Positions 1-5,838 of a DNA stretch of 6,145 bases are shown here, one piece after another (position 1 is the stretch's first letter; every line of letters starts with the position of its first letter). Under the pieces are notes generated by a model. The model did not search any database. It was not told the DNA's origin and saw nothing but the letters and a program-made list of their open reading frames with translations. The DNA lies in NCBI GenBank assembly GCA_003136915.1, contig PLEB01000111.1:8790-14934 (forward strand), in the 5' to 3' direction. The stretch comes from Chitinophagaceae bacterium (GTDB lineage Bacteria; Bacteroidota; Bacteroidia; Chitinophagales; Chitinophagaceae). A program made the position numbers and the translations under genes.

Positions 1-129
1 GCAGTGAATCTAACCGGGAAAAATGAATCTGTTCAAACAAAAACGATTGAAGACTGGCGGAAAAAAGCGCTAAGTCTGGAAAAGGAACCAGCAATCTTTC
101 TAATCTATGCCGGTGGCTATGGAGTATAG
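1..129 (+). CDS. C-terminal end of an unrecognised protein (partial, 5' end outside window)
   Basis: Frame 1 is open from the first base to a TAG stop at 127-129 and encodes the last 42 residues of a protein that begins upstream of the window. The tail is charged (TIEDWRKKALSLEKEP) and then turns hydrophobic (AIFLIYAGGYGV), which suits the end of a folded domain with a final beta strand. I do not recognise the family and assign no function. The stop lies 13 bp inside the 3' end of the minus-strand gene at 117-515, so the two genes converge and overlap at their tails. The frame is short and has no visible start, so it could be a chance open frame. Its protein-like composition and its ending exactly at the neighbour's stop favour a real gene. 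Confidence 0.5.
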   Translation, partial: AVNLTGKNESVQTKTIEDWRKKALSLEKEPAIFLIYAGGYGV

Positions 130-515
130 GGGCCCAATGAAGGCCGGGCGTCTTTCATGGACAAAATACTATCTACGATATATACAGTAGTACCGCGCCA
201 GGGCACAGTGGCCATATATTCCTTGTAATGCAATTCAAATTCCTTACCGCTATTAACCATCAGCTGATTGGCTACTTTTGGATCCACAACAGAAAATCGA
301 AATTCATTAGACTGCACAGAGCCGGCTCCCCCTCCCTGAAACCCTGCCTGGATAAGCCTGCCTTCATATGTTTTAAAAATATATCCTTTTTTCATCAGAT
401 TATTTAACTGCCCGGCTTTAACGCCTTCTCCAAAAACCCAAAAGTAACGCCAGTAGGCAAACAATCCGCCGCCGACAATGATGACGAGGATTAATATGGT
501 GAGGAATTTTTTCAT
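117..515 (-). CDS. Small single-TM conserved membrane protein of Bacteroidota
   Basis: This 132-residue protein begins with a short basic start (MKK) and one hydrophobic segment at about residues 4-21, which is either a membrane anchor or an uncleaved signal. A soluble domain follows, probably periplasmic. Recognisable stretches are GVKAGQLNNLMKKGYIFKTY (31-50), EFRFSV (71-76), LHYKEY (95-100) and WRGTTVYIVD (106-115). From memory, this pattern is a conserved Bacteroidota family that databases often label 6-phosphogluconate dehydrogenase. The sequence does not support that label: it has no Rossmann dinucleotide-binding motif and is far too short. The true function is unknown. The start ATG lies 11 bp after the stop of the M28 peptidase gene on the same strand, so the two are probably co-transcribed. 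I see no Shine-Dalgarno sequence. The tail overlaps a convergent plus-strand gene by 13 bp. Confidence 0.85.
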   Translation of the reverse strand: MKKFLTILILVIIVGGGLFAYWRYFWVFGEGVKAGQLNNLMKKGYIFKTYEGRLIQAGFQGGGAGSVQSNEFRFSVVDPKVANQLMVNSGKEFELHYKEYMATVPWRGTTVYIVDSILSMKDARPSLGPYTP

Positions 516-526
516 ATCTGAATGTT

Positions 527-1891
527 TTACAATCCGTATTTATCAACAAGGTAAATGAGTGCTGCCATATTAATGGCGCCCAGTTCCAGTTCTCGTTTAT
601 TTACCTTTTCAAATACATCATTACCTGCATGATGATAATCAAAATAACGTTGCGTATCAGGAATTAATTCTCCTGTTACCGCTCCAACCGCCTCAACCAG
701 CGGATCAACATCGGCTCCGGCACCAATGGTGAGGATATCAGTAACACCATACAGATTCAACAGAGGAAGCCAGGAACGGAAAACGGATATTTGTTCCGGG
801 CTGCCTCCTATGCTGAAAGAGCGCGGCGTAAAACCGCCGCCATCACTTTCCAGAGCAAAAATATGTTTTTCGTTTTTCGCTTTGGCCTCCGAGGCATATT
901 TCGAAGCTCCGCTGCCCCTATTTTCTTCATCTGTAAAAAGTACAATACGGATAGTATGCCTGGGTTTGTATCCAACAGCTTTCAAAGCGCGGAGTACCTC
1001 AATAGAATGCACACAACCTGCTCCATCGTCCTGCGCGCCTTCTGCCGGATCCCAGGAATCCAGATGCCCTCCTACAACAATATACTGGTCCGGGAATTCT
1101 GAACCTTTCCATTCGCCGATCACGTTAAATCCAATAGTATCCGGTAAGGTATGCGCATTGGTCGAAATATACAGGGAGGGGTTTTTATTTCTTGCCACGA
1201 GCGCAGCCAGTTTATCCGCATCCTGGAGTCCAACGGCAAGTGCCGGTACCTTAGGAAATGAATCATTATAGACCATCGCCCCGGTATGAGGAAAATTGTC
1301 GGTTGAAGAACTCATAGAACGAACTACAACGCCCACTGCACCATATTTTGCCGCCCGGCTCGGCCCCAGGGCCCTGTAAGGCACAGCATCAAAATAAGCA
1401 AAAAGCGTATTAACAAAATTTGGGTTGAACGGATAGTTGTAAAAAACAATTTTCCCTTTAAGCTCATTTTTCCTTTGTTCCAGTTCTTCAAAATCATTGA
1501 TCAGTATCATGGGAGCTGTGATGCCGCCCCGCTTTGTACTTACCGAATTACCAAGGGCAATCACCTGTAAAAGTTGATGATCGTTATCCATAATTACTGC
1601 TGCCTGATCTTTTCCTCCGCGGACCCAATGAGGAATATTGCATTGCTGTAGATAAACCCGATCCGCTCCTGCAACTTTTAAGGCTTCTTCACCCCATTTT
1701 TCTGCCATATAGGTTTGTGGAGTGCCGGAGAGACGCGGACCAATGGTTTTGGTGAGCACGCGGAGGTTACCGTACGCCATACTATGTTGAAACACCTCAT
1801 CAGCAATTTTTCTGATGAATAGTGAGTCTGACTGAGACTGAAGGTCTCCGGAAAATAAAAGGGCGATAAAACCAAACAATATCCGGCACAT
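527..1891 (-). CDS. Exported M28-family zinc metallopeptidase with PA domain (carboxypeptidase Q-like)
   Basis: A 454-residue secreted exopeptidase of the M28 (aminopeptidase/carboxypeptidase Q-like) family. Residues 1 to about 20 form a signal peptide (hydrophobic ILFGFIALLF, likely cleaved near QSQ/S), so it acts in the periplasm or outside the cell. A PA-type insert lies at about 120-235. The catalytic domain carries the full co-catalytic two-zinc set: H276 and D278 (GGHLDSWD), bridging D288 (QDDGAG), general base E322 with ligand E323 (TDEENRGSG), D350 (ESDGGG) and H421 (YHHAGND). It should be active and should remove single residues or dipeptides from peptides; exact specificity cannot be read from the sequence. 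The start is firm because an in-frame TAA lies at 1898-1900, just upstream. It is transcribed divergently from bshA across 93 bp and probably together with the small membrane protein that follows 11 bp after its stop. Confidence 0.93.
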   Translation of the reverse strand: MCRILFGFIALLFSGDLQSQSDSLFIRKIADEVFQHSMAYGNLRVLTKTIGPRLSGTPQTYMAEKWGEEALKVAGADRVYLQQCNIPHWVRGGKDQAAVIMDNDHQLLQVIALGNSVSTKRGGITAPMILINDFEELEQRKNELKGKIVFYNYPFNPNFVNTLFAYFDAVPYRALGPSRAAKYGAVGVVVRSMSSSTDNFPHTGAMVYNDSFPKVPALAVGLQDADKLAALVARNKNPSLYISTNAHTLPDTIGFNVIGEWKGSEFPDQYIVVGGHLDSWDPAEGAQDDGAGCVHSIEVLRALKAVGYKPRHTIRIVLFTDEENRGSGASKYASEAKAKNEKHIFALESDGGGFTPRSFSIGGSPEQISVFRSWLPLLNLYGVTDILTIGAGADVDPLVEAVGAVTGELIPDTQRYFDYHHAGNDVFEKVNKRELELGAINMAALIYLVDKYGL

Positions 1892-1906
1892 CGCTGTTTA
1901 TTTCTG

Positions 1907-1914
1907 CTAAGATA
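1907..1914 (-). promoter_or_regulatory. Weak candidate -7 element for the M28 peptidase gene
   Basis: On the minus strand the octamer TATCTTAG matches the Bacteroidota -7 consensus TAnnTTTG at five of six fixed positions. It ends 15 nt before the peptidase ATG, which would give a leader of about 10 nt. I found no TTG/TTTG -33 element at the usual 19-21 bp spacing, so support rests mainly on position: a promoter is expected in this 93-bp divergent gap. Confidence 0.25.
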
Positions 1915-1933
1915 GGGATTGTGCCATTCCGTA

Positions 1934-1964
1934 TTACGGGCTGGGAAAAATGTGTTTACCTTCG
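1934..1964 (+). promoter_or_regulatory. Candidate bshA promoter
   Basis: TACCTTCG at 1957-1964 matches the Bacteroidota -7 consensus TAnnTTTG except for one T to C change. Twenty bp upstream, TTA at 1934-1936 is a poor match to the TTG of the -33 element. Transcription would begin near 1968-1971 and leave a leader of about 14-17 nt before the bshA ATG at 1985. The only purine-rich patch in that leader is AAGGA at 1977-1981, just 3 nt from the ATG, which is closer than a normal Shine-Dalgarno spacing. Confidence 0.45.
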
Positions 1965-1984
1965 GTCACTAAATTTAAGGACCC

Positions 1985-3151
1985 ATGCGGATAGGTATTG
2001 TTTGTTACCCCACTTTCGGCGGTAGCGGCGTCCTGGCTACAGAATTAGGAAAGGCGCTGGCAGAAAAGGGACACCAGGTTCATTTTATCACATATCAGCA
2101 GCCGGTAAGGCTGATCGAGTTCAGTGCCAATATATTTTATCATGAAGTGCGGGTGGCCACTTATCCCCTGTTCGAATATCCTCCGTATGAGACGGCGCTT
2201 TCCAGTACGATGGTGGATGTGATCAACAATCATCAGCTTGATCTGTTACATGTGCACTATGCTATTCCGCATGCATCGGCCGCGTATATGGCCAAAAAAA
2301 TAGTAGCGACCCACGGAAAAAATATTCCGGTTATCACCACGCTGCACGGCACAGATATTACCCTCGTAGGTCGTGATAAAACCCTCGCCCCGGTTGTAGC
2401 CTTTTCAATAAATGAAAGTGATGCTATTACCGCGGTGTCGAAAAACCTGCGTGACGAAACCTATGAGATCTTCGATATCAAAAAGGAAATAGAAGTGATC
2501 TACAATTTTGTGGATGTAAAACGGTTTCAGAAAAAGCCCATCGACGCATTCCGCAAGGTAATCGCTCCAAACGGAGAGCGCATTCTGGTGCACGCTTCCA
2601 ATTTCAGGGCAGTAAAACGCGTGCTCGATGTAGTAAACATTTTTGCAGAAGTTACCAAAGAAATTCCCTCGAAATTATTATTCGTGGGAGACGGGCCCGA
2701 ACGTCCGGCCACCGAAAATCTTTGCCGTAAATTAAATCTCTGTGATGAGATCCGGTTCGTTGGCAAACAGGAACAGATCGAAGAAATTCTGGCGGTAGCT
2801 GATCTTTTCATTCTTCCATCCGAATATGAAAGTTTCGGATTGGCCGCCCTCGAAGCCATGGCCGCAGGCGTGCCGCTGATCTCCAGCGACGCAGGCGGAT
2901 TACCGGAGATCAATGTAAACGGCAAGACCGGATTTATGAGTTCCGTGGGTGATGTGGAATCTATGAGCCGGAATGCAATTGCCATCTTATCGGATGAAGA
3001 TATTCTGAACAGATTCAAGCGTAACGCTGCCGAGCAGGCCATGAAGTTCGATATACATCAGATAGTCCCTAAATACGAACGCTTATACGACAGGTTTCTG
3101 GTTGCGAACCTTGAGGAGAAGAAACCGCTGAGAAGAAAGAATCCTATCTAG
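1985..3151 (+). CDS. bshA: BshA, N-acetyl-alpha-D-glucosaminyl L-malate synthase
   Basis: This GT4-family glycosyltransferase transfers GlcNAc from UDP-GlcNAc to L-malate, the first committed step of bacillithiol synthesis, in the cytoplasm. At 388 residues it is about ten longer than typical BshA; the excess is a basic C-terminal tail (EEKKPLRRKNPI). Family landmarks are the N-terminal nucleotide loop PTFGGSG (9-15), LHVHYAIPHASAAY (88-101), TTLHGTDITLVG (118-129), the phosphate-binding SNFRAVKR (205-212, with R207 and K211), GDGPE (235-239) and the GT4 E-x7-E motif, E282 and E290 in YESFGLAALE. The opening MRIGIVCYPTFGGSG and the HYAIPHA segment are BshA hallmarks rather than general GT4 features. 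The start is fixed by an in-frame TAA at 1976-1978. The later enzymes, BshB (deacetylase) and BshC (cysteine ligase), are not in the window. Its stop is 5 bp from the stop of the convergent EnvC-like gene. Confidence 0.96.
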   Translation: MRIGIVCYPTFGGSGVLATELGKALAEKGHQVHFITYQQPVRLIEFSANIFYHEVRVATYPLFEYPPYETALSSTMVDVINNHQLDLLHVHYAIPHASAAYMAKKIVATHGKNIPVITTLHGTDITLVGRDKTLAPVVAFSINESDAITAVSKNLRDETYEIFDIKKEIEVIYNFVDVKRFQKKPIDAFRKVIAPNGERILVHASNFRAVKRVLDVVNIFAEVTKEIPSKLLFVGDGPERPATENLCRKLNLCDEIRFVGKQEQIEEILAVADLFILPSEYESFGLAALEAMAAGVPLISSDAGGLPEINVNGKTGFMSSVGDVESMSRNAIAILSDEDILNRFKRNAAEQAMKFDIHQIVPKYERLYDRFLVANLEEKKPLRRKNPI

Positions 3152-3156
3152 GCAGC

Positions 3157-4467
3157 CTACCGCCGCAGCCATCTTTCGGGATCAAAGAGGTGATCCTTAT
3201 CGTCTGAAAGCACGAATTCCAGTTGGCCGATATCAGCGAGTTTTCCCAATAGCTGGCCGGTTTTGATTGCTTGTCCCCGGGAAACGGAAACGGATGCAAG
3301 ATTACTATAGGTTGTAAAATATTTCCCATGGCGGATCATTACAGCAGTAACATCCCCGACATTGAATACGTTTTGTACTTCTCCGTCGAACACTGCCAAA
3401 ACGGATGAACCCGCTGCACATTCAATCGTGATACCCTGGTTATTATGAACGATGCCCTTGATGTATTCGTGGGGACCGAACCGCATGGCAATATTCCCTG
3501 AATTCACGGGCCATGGGAGATGACCCCTGTTCTTTTCAAAATTATCTGACAACGCAATATCAGTGCGCGTATCAAATGGTTTATCAGCCGGCTTAGCGGC
3601 GGGTTTGGAAGATGAGATCGTACCAGGAACAGATGCAACCGGATTTGTTTTGGCATTGTCTGTTTTCTCCGGGGCGCCGGCTGCTGCCGTTGAGGCGGCA
3701 TTTTTCTTTGCTTCCCGGATGGACTCTTCTCTCGCACGCCGAATCGCTGCAGCTATGGCATTTCCCAATTTCTGATCCTGCCGCTGCTTAAGGTTCATTT
3801 CTTTTTTCAGTTCCTTTTCATGCGACTGAAGACTGCTTACTACTTCATCCTTTTCCTTTTTTTCCACCTCGAGCACCTGCCTTTCCTTATTCTGTTTGGC
3901 CAGGGCCTCATCTTTTTCGACGCGTTTTATTTTAAGACCGTCTATTTTATTCTGAAGCAACTGGTGGGTCTTATCGATATTCTGAGCCCGTTCTTCCCGA
4001 TATGCCCGGTATGATTTCAGGTACTCAACCCTTTTCAGTGCATCATTGAAATTGCTGGCGGCAAAAATAAAATTGAGGAAATCGTAGTTCGTCCGGTTTT
4101 CATATGCATATACCACACTTTCCGCATATTGCTTCCGCAGCGTATCGAGTTCTTTTTTCAGTTTGAGGATTTCCGACCAGGAGTTATTCATATCAGCCTG
4201 AATAAAATCAAGCTGACGATTTATGTTTGCGATTGCCTCCTGCCTCAGACGCAATCGTCTTTGCAGGAGCGCAAGCTGCCCGAGCGTTTCCCGCCGGTTT
4301 TTTTTGGTAATATCCAGCGAATGCTTAACCTCTTCAATCTGCTGTTGGATAGAGGCCCTCTCTTTTTCAAGATCACTGCGGGTTTGGGCCGGAGTCTGTG
4401 CCAGGGAAACCACAGAAAAGCAAAGCATTAAAACAAAAAGGAATACCGGTTTGCGCATATTCATCAT
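3157..4467 (-). CDS. EnvC-like murein hydrolase activator with degenerate LytM (M23) domain
   Basis: A 436-residue exported coiled-coil protein with a C-terminal LytM fold. Residues 1 to about 23 are a signal peptide (hydrophobic core VFLFVLMLCFSVV, cleavage likely at SLA/Q). A heptad-like, Glu/Lys/Gln/Arg-rich region spans about 29-255 and is broken by a non-coiled part near 120-145. An Ala/Pro/Lys/Ser linker (about 256-300) precedes the LytM domain (about 316-436). The HxxxD ligand motif of active M23 peptidases is HNNQGI (341-346) here, without the Asp; the usual YGHL is YSNL (387-390); and the HxH region is GQLEFVL (414-420). The zinc site is therefore lost, as in EnvC and related non-catalytic amidase activators, which switch on N-acetylmuramoyl-L-alanine amidases for septal splitting. 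The role is inferred from that architecture. ATG also occurs at codons 2 and 4, so the exact start is uncertain. It lies 32 bp after the upstream lipoprotein gene, probably in one operon. Confidence 0.88.
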   Translation of the reverse strand: MMNMRKPVFLFVLMLCFSVVSLAQTPAQTRSDLEKERASIQQQIEEVKHSLDITKKNRRETLGQLALLQRRLRLRQEAIANINRQLDFIQADMNNSWSEILKLKKELDTLRKQYAESVVYAYENRTNYDFLNFIFAASNFNDALKRVEYLKSYRAYREERAQNIDKTHQLLQNKIDGLKIKRVEKDEALAKQNKERQVLEVEKKEKDEVVSSLQSHEKELKKEMNLKQRQDQKLGNAIAAAIRRAREESIREAKKNAASTAAAGAPEKTDNAKTNPVASVPGTISSSKPAAKPADKPFDTRTDIALSDNFEKNRGHLPWPVNSGNIAMRFGPHEYIKGIVHNNQGITIECAAGSSVLAVFDGEVQNVFNVGDVTAVMIRHGKYFTTYSNLASVSVSRGQAIKTGQLLGKLADIGQLEFVLSDDKDHLFDPERWLRR

Positions 4468-4499
4468 GAGCGTTGTAGCTGAAAGTTACTGTATAACGC

Positions 4500-5357
4500 C
4501 TATTTCGGTTTATAATTTTTTGGTATGTTAAAGGGGAAGTTTAAATCTTCGTTAAAAGAATATTGCCTGAAGGTCAATTCAATATCCAGTCTTGCTTTTT
4601 CAGCAACGGCAATTTTTCGGAAAGTTGAAAAATGCAAACTGTCCACTTTCTCATAGTCACCGTAAGTAAGATCGCATGAGCGGGCACGCAGCCTGTCAAC
4701 ATCATCCAGCTTACTGTGCCTGATCGTAAGATCATCTTTATTCAGTGTAATATAATTTCTGAACTGCATTCCTTCACTCATCAAAGAAATTCCCTTTTCA
4801 TCCTTATGGTAGAAAAGAATATTACTGTCCAGGTAGATCGGATTCCCGAGAATAAGGTCCTGCAGGGTTTGAAAATCAAATGGAAGATGGGTGATCTCCT
4901 GGAGGTACCCTACCGATCTTAGCTGGTACACTTTATCGAGCTTATTCAGCACCTTAACACTGTCCGGCGTAATGAGTGCCCGGAAAGCCTCTATGCCGAG
5001 GACGGCATTGATGGAAACCCAGATCATCTGATCTTTCTGAAGCCGGATAAAAGCATTGAATTCATAGTCTTTTCCATCGCCTCCTTCATAATGAACCTTC
5101 ATTTTTGCAGAGAAGGAGGTACAGCGAATGCGGCTGGCTTTTATATGGCTGTATAATTGCCGGATATAACGGAACGAATCTGCCTTGAGGTCCTCAGCGG
5201 TGGCGGTATCAACGGGTTTAGCAATCACCGTATCTTTTTTGGCTATTGCCGTTGTAATTTTTTTTGCCGAACGGCAACCCGCAACCGAAATGACAAACAG
5301 CATCAGGGCCGGAATCATTCTTAAGAACAGGCGATACATTCTTTTCGTCTTATCCAT
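4500..5357 (-). CDS. LolA/LolB-like (DUF4292-type) lipoprotein
   Basis: I place the start at the ATG at 5355-5357, giving 285 residues. The frame stays open to 5432, but those 25 extra codons lie over the dut 3' end and encode an Arg/Lys-rich stretch unlike a signal peptide. From the chosen start there is a clean lipoprotein signal: MDKTKRMYRLFLRM, a hydrophobic core, and the lipobox VAGC with the acylated Cys at residue 28. A Lys/Thr-rich tether (about 30-60) precedes a predicted beta-rich domain (about 78-285) with SFSAKMKVHY, FNAFIRLQKDQMIWVSI and LGIEAFRALITPDSVKVLNK. This looks like Bacteroidota DUF4292, which I recall as belonging to the LolA/LolB lipoprotein-carrier fold. A role in outer-membrane lipoprotein sorting is inferred and not proven. 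The start lies 2 bp after the dut stop, implying coupled translation, and the EnvC-like gene follows 32 bp downstream. Confidence 0.82.
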   Translation of the reverse strand: MDKTKRMYRLFLRMIPALMLFVISVAGCRSAKKITTAIAKKDTVIAKPVDTATAEDLKADSFRYIRQLYSHIKASRIRCTSFSAKMKVHYEGGDGKDYEFNAFIRLQKDQMIWVSINAVLGIEAFRALITPDSVKVLNKLDKVYQLRSVGYLQEITHLPFDFQTLQDLILGNPIYLDSNILFYHKDEKGISLMSEGMQFRNYITLNKDDLTIRHSKLDDVDRLRARSCDLTYGDYEKVDSLHFSTFRKIAVAEKARLDIELTFRQYSFNEDLNFPFNIPKNYKPK

Positions 5358-5359
5358 AT

Positions 5360-5803
5360 TTATCTTTTTCCCGTATGTCCGAATCCGCCTTCGTTTCTTA
5401 CGGTTTGATCGATTACTTCTACCGGCACCCAAACAACTTTCTCCACGGAACTGATGATCATCTGCGCTATCCGCTCACCCGGATGGATGATCTGAACCCT
5501 GTCGGAAAGATTGATCAGGATCACTTTTAACTCTCCCCGGTAATCTGCATCAACGGTTCCGGGCGAATTCAAACAGGTGATGCCGTGCTTGATTGCCAAT
5601 CCACTGCGTGGCCGCACCTGGGCTTCATAACCCGGAGGCAGTTCAATGAATATACCTGTAGGTATCAATTGACGTTCCATCGGCCGGAGCGTAACATTCT
5701 GGGGAATATCTGCAATCAGATCCATGCCCGCAGAACCGGCGGTGGCATAGGCTGGAAGGGGATTGGATGATTTATTGATGATTTTAACCGGAAGGGATGG
5801 CAT
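5360..5803 (-). CDS. dut: dUTP diphosphatase (dUTPase)
   Basis: This 147-residue homotrimeric-type dUTPase hydrolyses dUTP to dUMP and pyrophosphate, keeping uracil out of DNA and feeding thymidylate synthesis. All five family motifs are present in order: I, AGSAGMDL (22-29); II, PRSGLAI (65-71); [14 protein letters not shown] (82-92), with D85 as the expected catalytic Asp; [11 protein letters not shown] (108-116); V, the Gly-rich C-terminal arm [12 protein letters not shown] (136-147), which closes over the active site. The His in GGFGHTG replaces the common Ser and is, from memory, normal in Bacteroidota. Length is typical. The ATG at 5801-5803 is chosen because VKIINKS normally begins within a few residues of the start and the next Met (M27) lies inside motif I. 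The gene is 14 bp after ispF and 2 bp before the lipoprotein start. A promoter-like sequence fills the gap before it. Confidence 0.97.
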   Translation of the reverse strand: MPSLPVKIINKSSNPLPAYATAGSAGMDLIADIPQNVTLRPMERQLIPTGIFIELPPGYEAQVRPRSGLAIKHGITCLNSPGTVDADYRGELKVILINLSDRVQIIHPGERIAQMIISSVEKVVWVPVEVIDQTVRNEGGFGHTGKR

Positions 5804-5808
5804 GGGCT

Positions 5809-5838
5809 CAAAGGTAATTATTCAGGTTTCTTCAACAA
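5809..5838 (-). promoter_or_regulatory. Candidate dut promoter giving a leaderless or near-leaderless mRNA
   Basis: On the minus strand, TACCTTTG (5816 down to 5809) matches the Bacteroidota -7 consensus TAnnTTTG perfectly. A TTG at 5838-5836 sits 19 bp upstream, at the expected distance for the -33 element. The -7 element lies wholly in the 14-bp gap between the ispF stop (5818-5820) and the dut ATG (5803), leaving only AGCCC before the ATG. If real, transcription would start at or within a few bases of the ATG. Confidence 0.5.

Noticed and set aside
131..145. GGCC-7 nt-GGCC inverted repeat near the convergent 3' ends, considered as a terminator
   Set aside because: The stem is only 4 bp, it is not followed by a U tract, and it lies inside the coding sequence of the small membrane protein.
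439..446. TACTTTTG on the minus strand, a match to the -7 consensus inside the small membrane protein gene
   Set aside because: There is no TTG at the correct upstream spacing and no downstream gene for it to drive. It encodes part of a Tyr-Phe-Trp stretch.
726..1271. 181-codon open frame on the plus strand, antisense to the M28 peptidase
   Set aside because: It lies opposite the conserved catalytic codons of a clear M28 enzyme. Its translation is Ser/Pro/Cys-rich low-complexity sequence with no family motif, as expected for a shadow frame.
1359..1372. Short GC-rich inverted repeat (GGCCC-CA-GGGCC) in the M28 gene
   Set aside because: The loop is only 2 nt and the repeat lies in well-conserved coding sequence. 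It is most likely incidental.
2527..3042. 171-codon open frame on the minus strand, antisense to bshA
   Set aside because: It overlies the GT4 catalytic half of bshA, and its Ser/Arg/Asn-rich translation has no recognisable domain. It is a shadow of bshA codon use.
3537..3544. TAATTTTG on the minus strand inside the EnvC-like gene
   Set aside because: A chance match to a motif with six fixed bases. It sits mid-gene, with another match at 4062-4069 in the same gene, and no gene starts nearby.
4407..4467. Cys16 in the EnvC-like signal region considered as a lipobox
   Set aside because: The context LMLC lacks the Gly/Ala/Ser required before the Cys, while SLA/Q a few residues later is a good ordinary cleavage site.
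4481..4488. TAACTTTC on the minus strand just upstream of the EnvC-like gene
   Set aside because: It lacks the final G of the -7 consensus and has no TTG 19-21 bp upstream. The gene is more simply read from the operon promoter.
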